This document shows, in pieces, positions 13,369-15,759 of a stretch of DNA of 15,759 nt. Position 1 is the stretch's first letter. Each line of letters starts with the position of its first letter. Source of the stretch: DASSKF01 sp035690725 (GTDB taxonomy: Bacteria; Actinomycetota; Actinomycetes; Actinomycetales; Dermatophilaceae); NCBI GenBank assembly GCA_035690725.1, contig DASSKF010000170.1, positions 1 to 15,759 on the forward strand, given 5' to 3'. The notes beneath the pieces are model-generated. The model was not told the origin of the DNA. It made no database searches and saw nothing but the letters and a program-made list of their open reading frames with translations. Position numbers and translations under genes: made by a program.

Positions 13369-14884
13369 GCGCCGGCGCCCCTCCCGCGGCCAGCGCTCGA
13401 CCCAGCGCCCCTCCCGCGGCCAGCGCTCGACCCAGCGCCCCTCCGAGCGGTCCCGTCGGGCCGACCCGGCGCGGCTCGCGGCCTACACCGTGCTGCGACG
13501 CATCGCCGAGGACGGTGCCTTCGCCAACCTGGAGCTGCCGAAAGTGTTGCGCGAGCACCGGATCCACGGTCGGGACGCCGGCTTCGCGACCGAGCTCACG
13601 TACGGCACGACCCGCCTGCGGGGTCGGTATGACGCGATCGTCGCCCGTGCTGCGGGGAGGCCGCAGAGCCGCATCGACGACAACGTCCTCGACACCCTGC
13701 GGCTCGGTGCCCACCAGCTGCTCGGCATGCGCGTGGACCGCCACGCCGCCGTCAACGAGACCGTCGCGCTCGCCCGGCAGGTCAACGGCGCCGGAGCCAG
13801 CGGGTTCGTCAACGCCGTGCTGCGCCGGGTCAGCGAACGCACCCTTGCCGAGTGGCTCGATGTCGTCGCCCCACCGGTCGAGGGGGAGGGACATACCGCC
13901 GAAGCGCTGCGCGACGGGCGGGTCGCCCGGCTCGCCGTCGTGGAGTCCCACCCCGAGTGGATCGTCCGCGCGCTGCGCGGCGCGCTCCTCGGGCACGGTG
14001 CGGCGGCTGCCGACACCGTCGACGAGGAGCTGCGCGCGCTGCTGCGGGCGGACAACACCCCCGCCGCGGTGTCCCTCGCCGCGCGGCCCGGCCTCGCCGA
14101 CGTCGCCGAGCTCGTCGCGGCCGGTGCCACGGCGTCGCCGCTGTCGCCCGTCGGCGCGATCCTCGGCGCCGGTGACCCCGGCTCGCTGGCCGCCGTCCGG
14201 GAGGGCCGGGCGGCGGTGCAGGACGAGGGGTCCCAGCTCGTGGCCCTCGCCCTGGCGGCGGCCGAGGTCGAGCCGCGCGCGGAGCCGCAGTGGCTGGACC
14301 TGTGTGCCGGACCGGGCGGGAAGGCAGGCCTGCTGCTGGCCGCCGCCCGGGAGCAGGGCGCCACCCTGCGGGCCAACGACGTGAGCAGGCACCGGGCCGA
14401 GCTGGTCGAGCGGACCCTCGCGGCCGGCATCCGGGCCGGTGCCCGGGGGAGCGTCACCGTGGGGGACGGCCGCGAGGTCGGGGGCGAGGAGCCGGCGACC
14501 TACGACCGCGTCCTGCTGGACGCGCCCTGCACCGGGCTGGGGGCACTTCGCCGGCGCCCGGAGGCCAGATGGCGGCGCACGCCGGCGGACCTGGCCTCCC
14601 TCGGGACCCTGCAGCGCGAGCTGCTCGCCTCGGCCCTGGACGCGACCCGGCCGGGCGGGGTCGTCGGCTACGCCACCTGCAGCCCGCACCCGGTCGAGAC
14701 CACCCTGGTGGTGGGTGACGTCACCAAGCGGCGCCAGGACGTGCGCGTCGAGGACGCCCGCCCGCTGTTCCGGGACGCCGCCGGCGACCCGGTGACCGGC
14801 CTCGGCGACGGGCCGTTCGTGCAGCTGTGGCCGCACGTGCACGGCACCGACGCCATGTTCTTCGCGCTGCTGCGCAGGCTCTAG
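13361..14884 (+). CDS. rsmB: 16S rRNA (cytosine-967 C5)-methyltransferase RsmB
   Basis: RsmB methylates a cytosine of 16S rRNA using S-adenosylmethionine. The 507-residue protein starts with an Arg-rich tail (1-35) that holds two exact copies of RPSRGQRSTQ. A NusB-like RNA-binding domain follows (about 37-170: AAYTVLRRI, LTYGTTRLRGRYD, NETVALARQVNGAGASGFVN). The Rossmann methyltransferase domain then has LDLCAGPGGKAG (312-323), the SAM loop. DAPCTGLGALRRRPEARWRR (387-406) contains Cys390, and YATCSPHPVET (437-447) contains Cys440. Both family cysteines are therefore present: one is the nucleophile and the other helps release product. GTG 13361 overlaps fmt by eight bases. Residues 172-184 are a low-complexity insert. 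The stop TAG is also the start of a -10 box for rpe. Confidence 0.94.
   Translation: MAERRRPSRGQRSTQRPSRGQRSTQRPSERSRRADPARLAAYTVLRRIAEDGAFANLELPKVLREHRIHGRDAGFATELTYGTTRLRGRYDAIVARAAGRPQSRIDDNVLDTLRLGAHQLLGMRVDRHAAVNETVALARQVNGAGASGFVNAVLRRVSERTLAEWLDVVAPPVEGEGHTAEALRDGRVARLAVVESHPEWIVRALRGALLGHGAAAADTVDEELRALLRADNTPAAVSLAARPGLADVAELVAAGATASPLSPVGAILGAGDPGSLAAVREGRAAVQDEGSQLVALALAAAEVEPRAEPQWLDLCAGPGGKAGLLLAAAREQGATLRANDVSRHRAELVERTLAAGIRAGARGSVTVGDGREVGGEEPATYDRVLLDAPCTGLGALRRRPEARWRRTPADLASLGTLQRELLASALDATRPGGVVGYATCSPHPVETTLVVGDVTKRRQDVRVEDARPLFRDAAGDPVTGLGDGPFVQLWPHVHGTDAMFFALLRRL
13375..13444 (+). repeat. 30-base tandem repeat, 2.3 copies, at the 5' end of rsmB
   Basis: Bases 13381-13410 and 13411-13440 are identical, and exact 30-base periodicity extends from 13375 to 13444. 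Because 30 is a multiple of three the reading frame is kept. Each unit encodes RPSRGQRSTQ, an Arg- and Ser-rich decapeptide. The perfect identity, even at third positions, points to recent duplication and a chance of copy-number variation between strains. Confidence 0.95.
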
Positions 14885-14885
14885 G

Positions 14886-14887
<2 letters not shown>
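14882..14887 (+). promoter_or_regulatory. -10 box TAGGGT for rpe, overlapping the rsmB stop codon
   Basis: TAGGGT fits TANNNT and is identical to the box before the HAD gene. It ends seven bases before GTG 14895, so a transcript could start at that codon. The alternative GTG 14886 lies inside the box and would need read-through from rsmB. TTCTTC (14858-14863) is a weak -35 candidate at 18 bases. Confidence 0.45.
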
Positions 14888-15551
<664 letters not shown>

Positions 15552-15569
15552 GCGAGACGGCCCGGTCCC

Positions 15570-15583
15570 CCGCGGGCCCGCGG
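15570..15583 (+). other. Perfect 14-base palindrome CCGCGGGCCCGCGG between rpe and the riboswitch
   Basis: The sequence is fully self-complementary and lies 18 bases after the rpe stop and 13 before the CATACT box. It could form a small stem ending the rpe transcript or bind a dimeric regulator over the -35 region of the riboflavin promoter. At this base composition such palindromes also occur by chance. Confidence 0.3.
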
Positions 15584-15596
15584 TGCGCGACGGTGG

Positions 15597-15602
15597 CATA
15601 CT
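15597..15602 (+). promoter_or_regulatory. -10-like CATACT before the FMN riboswitch
   Basis: CATACT resembles TATACT and sits in a short AT-richer patch. A start about seven to eight bases later, near 15610, would place the 5' end of the transcript exactly at the first base of the riboswitch closing helix. That fit is the main support; no -35 box is clear. Confidence 0.45.
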
Positions 15603-15610
15603 GGAGGGGT

Positions 15611-15737
15611 ACGTGCTCCGGGGTCGGTGCAATTCCGAACCGGCGGTGACAGTCCGCGACCCGACCGCAGCCAGCGGCCGGTTGACCTGGTGGAACTCCA
15701 GGACCGACGGTGAAAGTCCGGATGGGAGGCAGCACGT
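15611..15737 (+). ncRNA. FMN riboswitch (RFN element)
   Basis: The conserved RFN core is plain: GGGGTCGGTGCAATTCCGAA (from 15620), CCGGCGGT, CAGTCCGCGACCC, then after a variable arm GGTGGAACTCCAGGACCGA, CGGTGAAAGTCCGGATGGG and AGGCAGCACG. Closing helix P1 is seven perfect pairs, ACGTGCT (15611-15617) with AGCACGT (15731-15737). FMN binding should stabilise P1 and shut off a riboflavin synthesis or transport gene. No separate expression platform is visible: the likely start codon GTG 15736 overlaps P1, and GGGAGG (15724-15729) in the conserved core sits at Shine-Dalgarno distance. Confidence 0.97.
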
Positions 15738-15759
15738 GAGGTTCGCCGAGACGGCGGGC
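15736..15759 (+). CDS. Start of a riboflavin gene, probably ribD (3' end outside window)
   Basis: GTG 15736 begins an open frame, VRFAETAG, that runs off the window. GGGAGG lies six bases upstream, a good ribosome-site spacing. Only eight codons are visible, so the product cannot be named from its sequence. The FMN riboswitch requires a riboflavin gene, and rpe followed by the RibD/RibG deaminase-reductase is the order I recall in mycobacteria. RibE or a riboflavin transporter are alternatives, and the true start could lie further downstream. Confidence 0.4.

Overview
This is a gene-dense, very GC-rich stretch of ordinary bacterial chromosome. Every supported gene lies on the plus strand. Gene order and protein sequences point to a high-GC actinobacterium, most likely in or near Intrasporangiaceae/Micrococcales. 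The order carB ... pyrF, mihF, gmk, rpoZ, coaBC, metK, priA ... def, fmt, rsmB, rpe, then a riboflavin gene matches what I remember of the mycobacterial block. The actinobacterial integration host factor mIHF, the helicase-degenerate PriA, the TANNNT -10 boxes and the leaderless start candidates all fit. I see no insertion sequence, phage gene, CRISPR array, tRNA or rRNA, and no gene-free gap above about 220 bases.

Bases 2-3541 are the 3' end of a pyrimidine operon: the carB C-terminus, a PyrK-like 2Fe-2S flavoprotein, a PyrD-like protein and PyrF. Their reading frames overlap by 1-4 bases, so translation is probably coupled. The PyrD-like protein keeps the FMN-phosphate end of its barrel but has lost nearly every residue the class 1 family uses to hold or oxidise dihydroorotate. 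Its PyrK partner keeps four cluster cysteines but has a degraded FAD motif. This is the most unusual biology in the window.

Bases 3560-7530 hold mihF (nucleoid protein), gmk, rpoZ (RNA polymerase omega), coaBC (coenzyme A synthesis) and metK (S-adenosylmethionine synthesis). mihF has a good promoter candidate and a possible 18-residue leaderless upstream ORF that ends inside its Shine-Dalgarno sequence. Bases 7631-9805 are priA. Bases 10026-11800 carry two accessory genes, a DDAH/arginine-dihydrolase-like enzyme with a structured leader and a YihX-like HAD hydrolase, set between priA and the def-fmt block.

Bases 11863-15551 are def, fmt, rsmB and rpe. They cover N-formylmethionine addition and removal, 16S rRNA methylation and the pentose phosphate pathway. 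The window ends with an FMN riboswitch (15611-15737) whose closing helix contains the likely GTG start of the next riboflavin gene, and whose conserved GGGAGG sits where a Shine-Dalgarno should be.

A recurring regulatory pattern is that only three genes end in TAG (coaBC, the HAD gene, rsmB), and in each the TAG is the first half of a TAGNNT -10 hexamer aimed at the next gene. Several starts (priA, the HAD gene, rpe, the mihF upstream ORF) lie 6-8 bases after such a hexamer, as expected for leaderless transcripts.
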